A stretch of DNA of 64,000 nucleotides from Nereocystis luetkeana (Eukaryota > Sar > Phaeophyceae > Laminariales > Laminariaceae). The stretch lies in NCBI GenBank assembly GCA_031213475.1, contig JARUPZ010000010.1, positions 12,261,917-12,325,916 on the forward strand, read 5' to 3'. The notes below the pieces were generated by a model. That model made no database searches and was not told the DNA's origin. It saw only the letters and a list, made by a program, of their open reading frames with translations. Below are positions 62,640 to 64,000 of this stretch, one piece after another (position 1 is the stretch's first letter; every line of letters starts with the position of its first letter). The position numbers and the translations under genes are program-made.

Positions 62640-62757
62640 ATTTTTTGTCACCACAGAACATGTACGTAACTGTCTAGGATTGAAGGATCGGCACGGACAC
62701 TGTGTCGACGGATAGAAATAACGGTTTAATGTGAAAACACACACACACACACACAGC
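62640..62757 (+). mobile_element. Short LINE 3'-end fragment
   Basis: Matches the terminal about 110 bp of the LINE family (CACCACAGAAC, then GGATCGGCACGGACACT, then CGGTTTAATGTGAA) and ends in a longer (AC)n tail. More diverged than the 1264-1550 copy. Confidence 0.8.
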
Positions 62758-62799
62758 TCCTCACAGGAAACTACAGCCCGCGAAATTGGGGGATGCCTT

Positions 62800-63840
62800 T
62801 GATAGGGTGTGTGAGGGCGTCGGGTGCACCAGACGGCAGTCGTAGGCAGCCAGAAACGACTCACGACTACTTTTGGTGTATTCGAAGTTGCGAGCGAGTA
62901 GCACTAAAAGCTCGCAAAAACGCCGAATCGTTTTATTTCAGGCAAGGGAGCATGATACAGTGGTAGCGACAACTATGCTATCTTACGTGCTGGTACTTCG
63001 TACGTATGGGGTTAATGGGGCTAGACCATAGGGTATGGGGTTTCTGCTGCTCGCCTGCCGAGCCCGACCCTGTCAGCATGGCAAGTCTCACCTGTACACG
63101 GTTTGTTCCCATGCCACACTAGCTTGTGCGTCTATCTCAACTTGGCCATTTTGGCGGGATACATCTACAACTAATCTTTACGGGCTGGTTATAACGGTGT
63201 GCATGGCATTAGGCATGTTAGTTCGATATGCTGCTGTAACAGCAACAGTACTGCTGTGCCTGGAGTGCCGCGACGCAACGTGCATCACCAATTAACATGC
63301 CCATCTGCTCAAAGCAGGTCTCTGTCGGTGCTGCTGCAAGACGCTTGGGGATGGTGGCTTTGGGAAACTGCGCCTGTCCCAGAGGAGCCGATACCGCTCA
63401 ACCTGACGATTCAAGCCGGAGAGGAAGTTGGTTGGGAGTGGTTGGACGGGGGTATCCAAGTGGGCCAGGTTGCTGCCAATGCTGCCAATCTTCATCATAC
63501 GTCAGAAGAACGATCACCTGCTATCCCGGAGCAGTGGGATTCTGGGGCTTGCATGGACAGTTGGGGAGTTCCGGAGCTACAGAGAGAGATTGACCCACGA
63601 GGTTATATCGTATTTTCGGAAGGAAGGTGCGATGCTTTTACACGCGAGTTCGTCTACGTTTTGCCCATGCACAGGGCTAAAAAATACCTTTTTGCTACAC
63701 TGGTATAGCCATATCTGTTTTTGTCTCATATTTTTATACTACTACGAACGAGAACGTCGAAGTGATGGTACACCCGTCAATCGAGCTCCATAGGTTGGAG
63801 TGCGAAGATCCTCATATCGACCTCAGCGGTAGAATGTGTA
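62800..63840. other. Region without a recognised gene
   Basis: A plus-strand frame (63199-63708) is open for 169 codons and includes a Trp/Glu-rich stretch, but another plus frame and a minus frame are also open here and no family is recognisable. Confidence 0.35.
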
Positions 63841-63846
63841 CTATAC

Positions 63847-63903
63847 GATCTTGCCACTAGGGTTAGGGTTAGGGTTAACCCTAACCCTAAGATCTTGCCA
63901 CTA
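63847..63903. repeat. Head-to-head telomere-like palindrome flanked by 13-bp direct repeats
   Basis: GATCTTGCCACTA occurs at 63847-63859 and again at 63891-63903. Between them lie 31 bases: about three GGGTTA units running directly into CCCTAA units in inverted orientation. See the finding for interpretation. Confidence 0.95.
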
Positions 63904-64000
63904 TTGATATTACTGTTCTGTCGATGTAGACGTTGCAGTACGCACTCTCGCCATCGCCATCTCCACCGCCCACGTCACCTACCCAAGCCTTCATTTATCA

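Noticed and set aside
63199-63708. 169-codon frame at the right edge as a gene
   Set aside because: Several overlapping frames on both strands are open in this stretch and none shows a recognisable motif.

Overview
This is a eukaryotic nuclear window. The genes are split into many small exons with GT-AG introns of roughly 0.4-2 kb, exons make up only a few percent of the sequence, and there are dispersed retroelements, MITEs and many short TTAGGG tracts. The gene set (ubiquitin E1, a plant RBL15/UBAC2-type rhomboid-UBA protein, a bactofilin) and the intron density fit a large-intron protist or alga, possibly a stramenopile. No marker settles the lineage, so treat this as an inference.

Three protein-coding genes can be rebuilt exon by exon with matching splice phases. 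(1) Minus strand, 9676 down to 1: the N-terminal third of a ubiquitin-activating enzyme E1 in nine exons, running off the left edge. (2) Plus strand, about 30.1-40.2 kb: a multi-pass rhomboid-like membrane protein with a Gly-rich linker and a C-terminal UBA domain. Eleven exons are found; the residues at the catalytic Ser and His positions look replaced, so it is probably a pseudoprotease. (3) Minus strand, 49.9-48.2 kb: a three-exon bactofilin-like protein, a family known mainly from bacteria. A fourth candidate, one exon at 61.2-61.4 kb on the minus strand, has no recognisable family.

Mobile DNA fills much of the rest. A 5'-truncated non-LTR retrotransposon (endonuclease plus reverse transcriptase) lies at 13.6-17.6 kb, with related 3'-end fragments at 1.3, 59-60 and 62.7 kb. 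A tRNA-headed SINE family occurs at 12.7, 13.4 and 54.9 kb. A hAT element at 27.97-29.75 kb has 13-bp terminal inverted repeats, an 8-bp target duplication and a broken transposase. A foldback element with arms of about 0.7 kb lies at 23.0-25.4 kb. Three MITE families are present: four 97-98-bp copies with TTAA ends, three copies of exactly 107 bp, and two of about 150-180 bp. Many micro- and minisatellites sit inside introns.

No single new multi-gene system is visible. The most unusual items are the eukaryotic bactofilin, a head-to-head telomeric palindrome flanked by a 13-bp direct repeat, telomere-like repeats placed at splice sites, and recent local duplications that copy exon and splice-site sequence. 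The E1 and the rhomboid-UBA protein both belong to ubiquitin biology, but nothing in the sequence shows co-regulation.
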